Below are positions 56,813 through 64,000 of a stretch of DNA of 64,000 nt, in pieces. The stretch is from assembly GCF_014650555.1 (NCBI RefSeq), contig NZ_BMVE01000011.1, positions 124,001-188,000 on the forward strand. The letters are read 5' to 3'. How positions within the stretch are numbered: the first letter of the stretch is position 1; each line of letters begins with the position of its first letter. Below the pieces are notes generated by a model, which had not been told where the DNA came from, did no database searches, and saw only the letters and a program-made list of their open reading frames with translations. Source of the stretch: Streptomyces goshikiensis. Its GTDB lineage: Bacteria; Actinomycetota; Actinomycetes; Streptomycetales; Streptomycetaceae. The position numbers and the translations under genes were made by a program.

Positions 56813-57742
56813 ATGATCCTGACCGTGACGCTCAACACCGCGCTCGACGTCACCTACCGCGTACCGCGACTGCGCCCGCACACCTCGCACCGGGTCACCG
56901 AGGCGGCCGAACGCCCCGGCGGCAAGGGCCTGAACGTGGCCCGCGTACTGGCCGCCCTCGGCCACGAGGTCACCGCGACCGGCTTCGCGGGCGGCCCGGC
57001 GGGTGCGCTCGTACGGGAGTTGCTCGCCGCCGGATCACCCGGCGTGCTGGACGCCCTGGTCCCCTGCGCGGGCAGCACCCGGCGCACGGTGGCCGTGACC
57101 GACGGCACCTCGGGTGACACCACCCAGTTCAACGAGCCCGGCCCGCTGATCAGTTCCGCGGAATGGGCCGCGTTCCTCGACCGCTACGAGGCGCTCGCCG
57201 CCGGCGCCCGGGCCGTGGCCCTGTGCGGCAGCCTCCCGCCGGGCGTCCCCGTCGGCGCGTACGCGGCCCTCGTACGCACGGCCCGCGCGGCCGGCGTCCC
57301 GGTGCTGCTCGACACCAGCGGCGAGGCGCTGCGCCGCGGCATCGCCGCCCGCCCCGAGATGATCAAGCCGAACGCCGCCGAGCTCGCGGAGCTGACCGGG
57401 TCGCGCGACCCGCTGCCCGCCACCCGCGACGCCCGCCGCCGGGGCGCCCAGGCGGTGATCGCCTCCCTCGGCGCGGACGGCCTGCTCGCCGCCACCCCGC
57501 AGGGCACCTGGCGGGCGGCCCCGCCCCGCGCCCTGACCGGCAACCCCACCGGAGCCGGCGACTCCGCCGTCGCGGGGCTGCTCTCGGCCCTGGCGGAGGG
57601 TCTGGACTGGCCGGGCCGCCTGGCCCGCGCGGTCGCCCTCTCGGCGGCCACGGTGCACGCCCCGGGCGCGGGAGAGTTCGACCCCCGCACCTACGAGGAG
57701 ATACGGGGGTCGGTGAAGGTGCTGGCCGGTCAGGAGGCGTAG
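56813..57742 (+). CDS. PfkB-family hexose kinase (1-phosphofructokinase-like)
   Basis: 309 residues from the ATG at 56813. It opens TVTLNTALDVTYRV, with RPGGKGLNVARVLAALG (substrate GGKG motif) and NPTGAGDSAVAGLLSAL (ATP anion hole and catalytic Asp). It is close to the 1-phosphofructokinase / tagatose-6-phosphate kinase group. Its position 93 nt after nagA suggests a role in amino-sugar or related hexose use, but the substrate is not shown. The gap has no obvious terminator, so it may be transcribed with nagKA. Confidence 0.88.
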   Translation: MILTVTLNTALDVTYRVPRLRPHTSHRVTEAAERPGGKGLNVARVLAALGHEVTATGFAGGPAGALVRELLAAGSPGVLDALVPCAGSTRRTVAVTDGTSGDTTQFNEPGPLISSAEWAAFLDRYEALAAGARAVALCGSLPPGVPVGAYAALVRTARAAGVPVLLDTSGEALRRGIAARPEMIKPNAAELAELTGSRDPLPATRDARRRGAQAVIASLGADGLLAATPQGTWRAAPPRALTGNPTGAGDSAVAGLLSALAEGLDWPGRLARAVALSAATVHAPGAGEFDPRTYEEIRGSVKVLAGQEA

Positions 57743-57764
57743 CCCCCGGCCGACTTGGCGGGCA

Positions 57765-58784
57765 TCAGCCCGCTTCGAGCCACAGCTGGTCGAGGTTGAC
57801 GTCGCACTGGTTGCCGTTCTCGCACGAGATCCGGACCGTGTTCGTGCCCTTCTTGAGCTGCACGCTCGACCAGGTGTTGGTCCAGCCCTTGTCCCACTCG
57901 CCGGGCTTGGCGTTCGAGAAGTTCCGCATGTTGATCGGCCGGGTCTGCACCTCGCCGTTGATGGTCAGCGTGGTGCTGGCGTCCTTGCCCGGCACCCCGT
58001 AGGTCATCTTCAGCTTGTACGAACCCGCCTCGGGAACGTCCAGCGTCCACGTCGCGGCCGCGCCGAGCTGGTTCAGGCCGCCCACGTACTGGCCGCCCGC
58101 GCTCTTCGCGCCCGGCACCGTGTTCTGCAGGGACGCGCCGCCCGTCAGGCTCATGCCCGAACCGGCGAAGTCGGCCTTCGGCAGTGCGCTCTGCGCGGGC
58201 TCCGGGGAACCGCTCGCCTTCGGACCGTCGGACTTCTTCGGGGAGGCGGACTGCTGCTGCCCGCCCGTCTGGTCCTTGCCGGCCTTGGCCTTCTCGCCGT
58301 CCTTGTCGCCGAAGGCCAGGGCGGCGCCGATGCCGATGGCGACGGCGGCGACCACCGCGACCGCCGCGATCAGCAGGCCGCGACGGCTGGAGCCGCCGCC
58401 ACCGCCACCGCGACCGCCGGGGGACTGTATGGCCTGTGTCACTTGCGGGGCCGGCTGCTGCGGCGGAACGCCGTAGCCGCCCGCCTGGAGGGCTTCGGGG
58501 GCCTGGTACTGGGCCTGGTAGGCCGGCGGCTGCTGCGGCACCTGGCCGCGCCCGCCGCCGTACGTCCGCTCACCGACCGTGCGCACCTGGTTGTACGAGG
58601 TACGGGGGACACCGGGCTGCGCGCCGGGCTGCCCACCGACCGTCTGGCCGGGGTAGCCGTATCCGCCTGACGTGGGCGGGGTGGCACCGGCGGCCTGGCC
58701 GTCCGCGTAGAGGTAGCCGAACGGGTCGTCGTCCTCGGGCTTGTTCGCCCCACCGTGCGGGCCGTTGTTCGCGGGCGTCGTCAT
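57765..58784 (-). CDS. Membrane-anchored CBM35-type carbohydrate-binding protein
   Basis: 339 residues. The first 125 are a disordered Gln/Pro/Gly-rich cytoplasmic tail. One membrane helix, GLLIAAVAVVAAVAIGIGAAL, precedes a Lys/Ser/Gly linker and an extracellular beta-sandwich (about 205-339) with ATWTLDVPEAGSYKLKMTYG and TNTVRISCENGNQCDVNLDQ, which fits carbohydrate-binding module family 35. It is a surface carbohydrate sensor or wall-binding protein. AAGGAGTG precedes the ATG. It lies between the sugar kinase and cdgB and converges on the former with a 22-nt gap. Confidence 0.82.
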   Translation of the reverse strand: MTTPANNGPHGGANKPEDDDPFGYLYADGQAAGATPPTSGGYGYPGQTVGGQPGAQPGVPRTSYNQVRTVGERTYGGGRGQVPQQPPAYQAQYQAPEALQAGGYGVPPQQPAPQVTQAIQSPGGRGGGGGGSSRRGLLIAAVAVVAAVAIGIGAALAFGDKDGEKAKAGKDQTGGQQQSASPKKSDGPKASGSPEPAQSALPKADFAGSGMSLTGGASLQNTVPGAKSAGGQYVGGLNQLGAAATWTLDVPEAGSYKLKMTYGVPGKDASTTLTINGEVQTRPINMRNFSNAKPGEWDKGWTNTWSSVQLKKGTNTVRISCENGNQCDVNLDQLWLEAG

Positions 58785-58852
58785 CGCAGGTCACTCCTTT
58801 CGACCCCCGGGAGCCTACCCCGAACAGGTGCACCCACGGGCGATCGATCGCC

Positions 58853-60580
58853 TCAGCCCGCCCTGCGGTGGGCCTTGGAGCGCGACCTCTTCTCGATGTA
58901 CATGCGCTGGTCGGCGGAGCGCAGCACCTCGTCCGCGGACATCCCGCAGCTCGCCCAGCCGATGCCGAAACTGGCTCCCACCCGCACCGGACGGCCGTCC
59001 ACCCGGATCGGCGGGATGATCGCGTTGCGCAGCCGGACCGCGAGATCGGCGGCGTCCGCCGCACCCAGCCCGTCCGCGAGAACGACGAATTCGTCACCAC
59101 CCAGCCGGGCGACGGTGTCACCGTCCCTGACGCCCGTCGTCAGCCGCCGGGCCACCTCGATCAGGACCGCGTCACCGGTGTGGTGCCCGAACCGGTCGTT
59201 GATCGACTTGAAGCCGTCGAGGTCGCAGAAGAGCACCGCGAGCCCCTTCGTCCCGTCGTCGACGTCCGTCGCGGGCGCCACCGCGTGCACGTGGTGGTCG
59301 TACGGGCCCGCCTCGCCCGGACCGCCCCCCGGCGGGCCGAGACCGGCGGGCCCCCCGGGGAAGTCGAAAGGGTCCGGCCCTGCGAACGTGTGGGGGCCGT
59401 CCGGCCGGAACCCGTGCTCGCCGGCGCCGACCGTCTCGGGCACCGGGCCGCGCCCCTCGTAGGCGGCGTCGAGCGCCTCGATCGCCGTCGCCCGCGCGGA
59501 CTGCGGCCGCCGGCACAGCCGGGCGCCGAGCCGCGAGCGCAGCTCGGCGCTGTTGGGCAGGCCGGTCAGCGAGTCGTGGCTGGCCCGGTGCGCGAGCTGC
59601 AGCTCGTGCCGCTTGCGCTCCTCGATGTCCTCGACGTGCGTGAGCAGGAAACGCGGCCCGTCGGCGGCGTCCGCGACCACGGAGTTGCGCAGCGAGACCC
59701 AGACGTACGTGCCGTCGCGCCGCCCGAGGCGCAGCTCGGCGCGGCCGCCCTCGGCGGAGGTCCGCAGCAGGGTGCCGATGTCCTCGGGGTGGACGAGGTC
59801 GGAGAACGAGTACCGGCGCAGCACCGACGCGGGGCGGCCCAGCAGCCGGCACAGCGCGTCGTTGGTGCGCAGCAGCCGCCCGTGCTGGTCGCCGCCCATC
59901 TCGGCGATGGCCATCCCGCTGGGCGCGTACTCGAACGCCTGCCGGAAGGACTCCTCGCTCGCGCGCAGCGCCTGCTGCTCGCGCTCCAGCCGGACCAGGG
60001 CCCGCTGCATGTTCGCGCGCAGGCGTGCGTTGCTGATCGCAATCGCCGCTTGGAAGGCGTACATCTGGAGCGCCTCGCGGCCCCAGGCGCCGGGGCGGCG
60101 GCCGTTGCGGGGTCTGTCCACCGAAATGACACCCAGAAGTTCCCCGCCGGTCGCGTACATGGGCGCGTAGAGCCGGTCCTCGGGGTGCCACTCGTCCTCG
60201 AACCGGGGGTCGGGGCCGTCGGTGTGCCACTGCGGGACGTCGTCCTCCAGCAGCACCCAGCCCTCGCTGTGCGGGATGAAGCGGAGGCCGTCCCAGTTCT
60301 CACCCATCGTCAGACGGCGGTCCCAGGAGGCGCGGGAGCCGACGCGTCCGGTGATGAGGGCTTCCGCGGCGGGGTCGCCGGCGAAGGCGGCGACGACGAG
60401 ATCACCGTCGGGGCGGACGAGATTGACGCAGGCGAGTTCGTAGCCGAGCCCCACGACGATGCCGTCCACGACGGTCTGCAGAGTGTCCGCCAGGCTCCTG
60501 GCCGTGTTGAGTTCGGCCACCACCCGGTGCAGCTGCCGCAGGGTCGCAAGACGGACGTACGGCTCCGACTCGGTCTCCAT
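58853..60580 (-). CDS. cdgB: Diguanylate cyclase CdgB (GAF-PAS-GGDEF)
   Basis: 575 residues from the ATG at 60580 (GGAG 9 nt upstream), preferred to an ATG at 60661. Residues about 10-165 are a GAF domain. A coiled coil follows (RLEREQQALRASEESFRQAF), then a PAS/PAC domain (about 190-310) and a linker rich in Gly/Pro/His. The GGDEF domain has an intact active site (RLGGDEFVVLAD, GGDEF near 494-498) and the I-site RDGD five residues before it. It should make c-di-GMP and be inhibited by it. No EAL domain is attached. A BldD-type palindrome lies in its promoter region. Confidence 0.9.
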   Translation of the reverse strand: METESEPYVRLATLRQLHRVVAELNTARSLADTLQTVVDGIVVGLGYELACVNLVRPDGDLVVAAFAGDPAAEALITGRVGSRASWDRRLTMGENWDGLRFIPHSEGWVLLEDDVPQWHTDGPDPRFEDEWHPEDRLYAPMYATGGELLGVISVDRPRNGRRPGAWGREALQMYAFQAAIAISNARLRANMQRALVRLEREQQALRASEESFRQAFEYAPSGMAIAEMGGDQHGRLLRTNDALCRLLGRPASVLRRYSFSDLVHPEDIGTLLRTSAEGGRAELRLGRRDGTYVWVSLRNSVVADAADGPRFLLTHVEDIEERKRHELQLAHRASHDSLTGLPNSAELRSRLGARLCRRPQSARATAIEALDAAYEGRGPVPETVGAGEHGFRPDGPHTFAGPDPFDFPGGPAGLGPPGGGPGEAGPYDHHVHAVAPATDVDDGTKGLAVLFCDLDGFKSINDRFGHHTGDAVLIEVARRLTTGVRDGDTVARLGGDEFVVLADGLGAADAADLAVRLRNAIIPPIRVDGRPVRVGASFGIGWASCGMSADEVLRSADQRMYIEKRSRSKAHRRAG

Positions 60581-60707
60581 TGTTCGCTCTCCCCGAGACC
60601 TCGACAGCAACTCCAGGATTGTCATCGGCGTTTCGTTGCGGTGTCCCGCCCACTGAATCACAGTGAGCTGTGCGGCAGGTACACAGGGTCAACAAATCTT
60701 GCCGTCT

Positions 60708-60721
60708 GTGACTCAAGTCAC
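60708..60721. promoter_or_regulatory. BldD-type palindrome upstream of cdgB
   Basis: GTGACT-CA-AGTCAC, extended by one T/A pair on each side (60707-60722), resembles BldD sites. It lies about 130 nt before cdgB and 160 nt before the divergent flavin reductase gene. A second partial site, TCACAGTGA, is at 60658-60666. Confidence 0.6.
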
Positions 60722-60868
60722 ATGAGATGAATAAAGGTGCGTACCTGGGCAGTAGCCACTGGGAGCGCTCCCCCTCCTTCTCGGGAGCAAACGCTACGCC
60801 CGGGCCTAGGCCGAGCGGCGGGGACACGGCTCGTACCAGGGCCCGATGTGCGGCGCGAGGGGCGAGAC

Positions 60869-60874
60869 TAGCGT
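60869..60874 (+). promoter_or_regulatory. -10 box of the flavin reductase gene
   Basis: TAGCGT, 7 nt before the GTG at 60882. Confidence 0.45.
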
Positions 60875-60881
60875 TCCGAGG

Positions 60882-61445
60882 GTGCCGAACACGACCCTTG
60901 TACCGAACCCAGTACCGACCCCCCATCCTGAGGGGGTGAGCAACGACGAGTTCCGGGCGGCGATGTCCCGGCTGGCGGCGGGCGTATGCCTGATCACCGC
61001 GCACGAGCCCCCGCTGACGGGGGACGGCCCGCGCGGCGAGGACGTCGGCATGACGGCGACCGCGTTCCTGTCGGTCTCCCTGGACCCGCCGCTGGTCCTG
61101 GTGAGCCTGCGCGAGGGCTCGCGGATGGACGACCTGCTGGAGGAACAGCCGCTGTGGGCGGTCTCCGTCCTGGCGGACAGCCAGGTCCAGATCGCGGGCC
61201 GCTTCTCGATGAAGAACCGGATCAGCGACCGCCTGCTCTTCCAGGACCTCCCGCACGTCCGGGGCGAGGTCTCCGGTGCCCTGCTGCTCACGGACGCCCT
61301 GGCCACCCTGGAATGCCGTACTGAGTCCCGCGTCCGGGCCGGCGACCACACCCTCGTCGTCGCCCGGGTCCTGACCTCCACCCTCCCGAACCCGGACGCG
61401 CCCCCGCTGACGTACTTCCGGGGCCGCTACCGGCACCTGGCGTAG
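60882..61445 (+). CDS. Flavin reductase-like (FMN-binding split barrel) protein
   Basis: 187 residues from the GTG at 60882, chosen for the -10 box 7 nt before it; a GTG at 60936 would begin at SNDEFRAAMSRLAAG. FRAAMSRLAAGVCLITA, GMTATAFLSVSLDPPLVLVSL and RFSMKNRISDRLLF are the conserved blocks of the flavin-reductase-like split barrel, which binds FMN and passes electrons from NAD(P)H to flavin for partner monooxygenases. No such partner is near. It is divergent from cdgB. Confidence 0.88.
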   Translation: MPNTTLVPNPVPTPHPEGVSNDEFRAAMSRLAAGVCLITAHEPPLTGDGPRGEDVGMTATAFLSVSLDPPLVLVSLREGSRMDDLLEEQPLWAVSVLADSQVQIAGRFSMKNRISDRLLFQDLPHVRGEVSGALLLTDALATLECRTESRVRAGDHTLVVARVLTSTLPNPDAPPLTYFRGRYRHLA

Positions 61446-61476
61446 CGCGGCGGGAGCCCCCGCCTGCCGGCCCCGG

Positions 61477-61902
61477 CTACCAGTCCCGGCCGGTGCGGCC
61501 CCGCTTGGTCTCGCCCCGGGCCTTCTTCTCCCGGAGCCGGCGCTCATTGATCCCGCGCGGGATCTTCGTGGCCCTGCGGGCCTTCGGCGGCGGTGCGGTG
61601 GCCTCCGCCAGCAGCGCCGCCAGGCGGACGGCGGCCATCTCCCGGTTCCGGAACTGCGAGCGGTGCTCGGACGCCCGGACCGTCAGCACCCCGTCCACCA
61701 GGCGGGAGGCCAGCCGCTCCAGCGCCCGCTCCTTCCACACCTCGGGCAGCGCCTTCGTCGCGGCGACGTCGAACAGCAGCTCCACCCGCGAGTCCGAGGT
61801 GTTCACGTGCTGCCCACCCGGCCCGGAGGAACGCGAGAACCGCCAGGCGAGCTCCCCCTCGGGGAGCACGACGGAACCGCGGATGACATAGGGACCAGGC
61901 AT
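61477..61902 (-). CDS. arfB: Alternative ribosome-rescue factor ArfB
   Basis: 141 residues. A release-factor GGQ motif sits in SSGPGGQHVNTSDSRVEL (about 26-43), and a positively charged tail (KARRATKIPRGINERRLREK) enters the mRNA channel of stalled ribosomes. It hydrolyses peptidyl-tRNA on ribosomes lacking a stop codon. It has no codon-recognition domain, which distinguishes it from release factors. GATCAT is placed 7 nt before the ATG. It converges on the flavin reductase gene (31 nt apart). Confidence 0.93.
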   Translation of the reverse strand: MPGPYVIRGSVVLPEGELAWRFSRSSGPGGQHVNTSDSRVELLFDVAATKALPEVWKERALERLASRLVDGVLTVRASEHRSQFRNREMAAVRLAALLAEATAPPPKARRATKIPRGINERRLREKKARGETKRGRTGRDW

Positions 61903-62049
61903 ACCCCCTATGATCGGCCCCCGCCCGGCCCCCCGTCACGCGCATTTCCGGAGCGCCGGAACCCGGCGACCCCCTCCCCGCGTTATGAAGGACAGCGGTA
62001 ACTTGACCACATCTCGCGGTCATGTGACGAGGAAGGGACACCAGTCAAA

Positions 62050-62625
62050 ATGGCAGTAAGCCTGTCCAAGGGCGGCAACGTCTCGCTTTCCAAGGAGGCC
62101 CCCGGCCTCAGCGCCGTCACGGTCGGCCTCGGCTGGGACACCCGCACGACCACCGGCGTCGACTTCGACCTGGACGCCTCCGCCATCGCGGTCAACGCGA
62201 CCGGCAAGGTCGTCTCCGACGGCCACTTCGTGTTCTTCAACAACAAGAGCACGCCGGACGGCACCATCGTCCACACCGGTGACAACCGCACCGGCGAGGG
62301 CGCCGGCGACGACGAGGCCATCAAGGTCAACCTCGCCGGCCTGCCCGCCGACGTGGACAAGATCGTCTTCCCGGTGTCGATCTACGACGCCGAGTCCCGC
62401 AGCCAGAACTTCGGCCAGGTCCGCAACGCGTACATCCGCGTCGTGAACCAGGCCGGCGGCGGCGAGATCGCCCGCTACGACCTCTCCGAGGACGCCGCGA
62501 CCGAGACCGCCATGGTCTTCGGCGAGCTCTACCGCAACGGCGCGGAGTGGAAGTTCCGCGCGGTCGGCCAGGGCTACGCCTCGGGCCTGACGGGCATCGC
62601 GCAGGACTTCGGCGTCAACGTCTGA
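62050..62625 (+). CDS. terD: TerD-family protein
   Basis: 191 residues, all-beta calcium-binding TerD fold: VSLSKGGNVSLSKEAPGL, VGLGWDTRTTTGVDFDLDASAI, the Ca-binding DNRTGEGAGDDEAI and IYDAESRSQNFGQV. GEEL-type C-terminal strands end KFRAVGQGYASGLTGI. TerD proteins are linked to tellurite and stress tolerance and, in Streptomyces, to development. The cytoplasmic protein starts at an ATG 12 nt after GAGGAAGGG. Two copies of a hairpin follow. Confidence 0.96.
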   Translation: MAVSLSKGGNVSLSKEAPGLSAVTVGLGWDTRTTTGVDFDLDASAIAVNATGKVVSDGHFVFFNNKSTPDGTIVHTGDNRTGEGAGDDEAIKVNLAGLPADVDKIVFPVSIYDAESRSQNFGQVRNAYIRVVNQAGGGEIARYDLSEDAATETAMVFGELYRNGAEWKFRAVGQGYASGLTGIAQDFGVNV

Positions 62626-62637
62626 TCCGCCGGTGGT

Positions 62638-62730
62638 GAAGCCCCCTCCCCCACCGGGAGGGGGGGGCGCCGGCGCTTCTGCGCGGGGGCGGGCGGCGGA
62701 AGCCCCCTCCCCCACCGGGAGGGGGGCTTC
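62638..62730 (+). repeat. Duplicated terminator sequence after terD
   Basis: The 27-mer beginning GAAGCCCCCTCCC and ending GGGAGGGGG occurs at 62638-62664 and 62699-62725. The second copy forms a hairpin of about 13 bp, GAAGCCCCC...GGGGGCTTC, ending at 62730. The copies are 61 nt apart. Confidence 0.85.
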
Positions 62731-62732
62731 GC

Positions 62733-62738
62733 TACCGT
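62733..62738 (+). promoter_or_regulatory. -10 box of the GNAT fragment
   Basis: TACCGT, 6 nt before the GTG at 62745. Confidence 0.4.
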
Positions 62739-62744
62739 TCGCGG

Positions 62745-63029
62745 GTGATCCTGCAGCCGCTCGTCCCCGCGGACGGCGCCCTCCCGGGCCCGTGGATCGG
62801 CCTGCTGCTCATCGACGCGACCGCGCACCGCCAGGGCCTCGGCGCGGCCGTCGCCGCCCTCGTCGAGGAGCGCTTCCGCGCCGCCGGACGCGACGGCGTA
62901 CGCATCGCCGTGCTCGACAACAACCCGCGGGCCCTCGCCTTCTGGCGGGCCCAGGGGTACACCGCGCTGCGCCACGGCGAGGACCGCGAGCTCAAGCGGC
63001 CCTGCACCGTCCTGCGCAAGGCGCTCTGA
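62745..63029 (+). CDS. Short GNAT-fold protein, likely N-terminally truncated
   Basis: 94 residues. GPWIGLLLIDATAHRQGLGAA is strand 4 plus the acetyl-CoA pyrophosphate loop (R-Q-x-G-x-G), and LDNNPRALAFWRAQGYTALR is the last helix and strand pair. The normal first 50-60 residues of a GNAT acetyltransferase, including the substrate-binding helices, are missing; instead the terD terminator repeats precede it. It could be a decayed remnant or, less likely, a working half-domain with a leaderless promoter. I place it as protein-coding with reservation. Confidence 0.6.
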   Translation: MILQPLVPADGALPGPWIGLLLIDATAHRQGLGAAVAALVEERFRAAGRDGVRIAVLDNNPRALAFWRAQGYTALRHGEDRELKRPCTVLRKAL

Positions 63030-63059
63030 AACCGGCCGGGAAACCGGCCGGACGACCCG

Positions 63060-64000
63060 CTAGCGGGGCCGAGCCTCCCCGTACAGCCAGACGTCCCAGA
63101 CCTTCTTCAGGTCGTGCCCCGTCTTCTTCTCCGCGTAGGCGGTGAAGTCGGCCGTGCTCGCGTTCCCGTACTTGTGGTCGGCGACCCAGCCGCGCAGCAG
63201 GGCGAAGAACTTCTCGTCGCCCACCTCCTGGCGGATCCGCTGGAGGACCATCGCGCCCCGGAGGTAGACCGGGCTCTCGGAGAGCTGCTCGGGCCCGGGC
63301 GGCGCGGCCGGCGGGAAGGCCGACCAGTCCGATCCGGCCTCGCTGTCCACCGCCGTGTCACCGGCGAGGAGCGCGTCGAAGTGCTGCTGCGCCGTCGGCC
63401 CGCCGTGGTCCTCGCTCCACAGCCACTCCGCGTACGTGGCGAAGCCCTCGTTGAGCCACATGTCCTTCCACGACTTCGGCGACACCGCGTTGCCGTACCA
63501 CTGGTGGGCGAGCTCGTGCACCACCAGCGCGTCCTCGGAGGGCGCACCGGAGAAGACGGGCCTGGTCTGCGTCTCCAGCGCGTACGCCAGGGTCTCGGCC
63601 GGCACCACGATCGCGCCGGTCGTGGAGAACGGGTACGGGCCGAACCGCCCGCCGCCCCACTCCACGATCTCCGGCAGCCGCGCCAGCCGGGGCGCGCTGC
63701 GCGCCTCCTCCCCGGGCGACACCGCGTTGTAGACGGCGACCCCGGAGGGCGTCTTGCCCGTCGTCACCTTGAACTTCCCGATCGCGGCGGTCGCCAGGTA
63801 GCTCGCCATCGGTTCGGCGCTGTGCCACGCGAACTCCGTCTGCCCGTCACCGGTGTCGGTGCGGGAGGTCAACTCGCCGTTGGAGACGGCCTCGTAGCCC
63901 TTGGGGACGGTCAGCTTGATGTCGTACGTGGCCTTGTCGCTCGGGTGGTGGTTGCCGGGGAACCAGGCCATCGAACCGACCGGCTCACCGACCCCGACGG
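63060..64000 (-). CDS. M1-family metallopeptidase (aminopeptidase), C-terminal part
   Basis: The frame is open to the right edge, so the N-terminus lies outside. LVVHELAHQWYGNAV and, 18 residues on, LNEGFATYAEWL form the H-E-x2-H(18)E zinc site. GEPVGSMAWFPGNHHPSDKA upstream is the M1 substrate-side segment. GPYPFSTTGAIVVP resembles the G-x-M-E-N region but with Thr-Thr-Gly-Ala instead of Met-Glu-Asn, so the exopeptidase anchor may be altered. The C-terminus ends soon after the catalytic domain, without the long C-terminal helical domain of pepN. Actinobacterial members of this short type are often secreted. Substrate is unknown. Confidence 0.9.
   Translation of the reverse strand, partial: VGVGEPVGSMAWFPGNHHPSDKATYDIKLTVPKGYEAVSNGELTSRTDTGDGQTEFAWHSAEPMASYLATAAIGKFKVTTGKTPSGVAVYNAVSPGEEARSAPRLARLPEIVEWGGGRFGPYPFSTTGAIVVPAETLAYALETQTRPVFSGAPSEDALVVHELAHQWYGNAVSPKSWKDMWLNEGFATYAEWLWSEDHGGPTAQQHFDALLAGDTAVDSEAGSDWSAFPPAAPPGPEQLSESPVYLRGAMVLQRIRQEVGDEKFFALLRGWVADHKYGNASTADFTAYAEKKTGHDLKKVWDVWLYGEARPR

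Noticed and set aside
1..64000. tRNA, rRNA, prophage or integrative element
   Set aside because: No tRNA cloverleaf, rRNA sequence, integrase or phage structural gene was recognised on either strand; the region reads as core chromosome.

Overview
The window is high-GC actinobacterial chromosome, almost certainly Streptomyces. The evidence is GC content above 70%, frequent GTG starts, many -10 boxes sitting 6-7 nt before start codons (leaderless mRNAs), futalosine-pathway menaquinone genes, DasR-type and BldD-type palindromes, CIRCE elements on groEL, and a gene order (serC ... groEL2, csp, thrC-like, gpgS, otsA/otsB, nagKA, cdgB) that resembles the S. coelicolor core chromosome as I remember it. 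It is core sequence: no phage, plasmid, CRISPR array, rRNA or tRNA gene was seen.

Layout. 1-12 kb: FAD oxidase fragment, serC, a large sacsin/Hsp90-type ATPase, a divergent ArsR/MFS pair, a P-type ATPase, a DUF2530 protein and a purine permease behind a palindromic leader. 12-20 kb: RHH and MarR regulators, MFS exporter, thpR, a 29-residue membrane peptide, aldo/keto reductase, SGNH hydrolase, a surface-anchored propeller protein, flotillin plus a membrane-less NfeD-like protein, DUF3027. 20-27 kb: MFS, DUF2771 lipoprotein, mqnB-mqnD, a cold-shock protein, a HAD phosphatase, a HAAS-type membrane protein. 27-36 kb: a Helicase_C_3/WYL protein and XPB helicase pair, a shrunken GT87 enzyme, a HelD-type RNA polymerase remodeller. 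36-44 kb: VOC protein, cutC, HD protein, MFS, serine hydrolase, DUF4031 pair and murQ-murP (N-acetylmuramate recycling). 44-50 kb: a 158-bp MITE-like element whose target duplication supplies the trpF stop codon, trpF, groEL with two CIRCE boxes, cspA-type gene, and a SAM-I riboswitch-controlled operon of a threonine-synthase-like PLP enzyme and a CysO-type sulfur carrier. 50-64 kb: gpgS, otsA/otsB, DUF3263, the N-acetylglucosamine locus (binding lipoprotein, nagK, nagA, sugar kinase) with two DasR-like sites, CBM35 protein, cdgB with a BldD-type site, flavin reductase, arfB, terD, a GNAT remnant and an M1 peptidase fragment.

How genes work together. murQ-murP and nagK-nagA are two amino-sugar routes that converge on GlcNAc-6-P/GlcN-6-P. 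gpgS, otsA and otsB make compatible solutes. The observation I consider most worth following is the SAM-riboswitch / ThrC-like / CysO-like operon: its regulation and partner imply sulfur (cysteine or methionine) metabolism rather than threonine synthesis, and the carrier ends in Gly-Gly-Cys, the same structure as a CysO-cysteine adduct.

Limits: all similarity statements come from recognising sequence by eye. No database search, folding or expression data were available.
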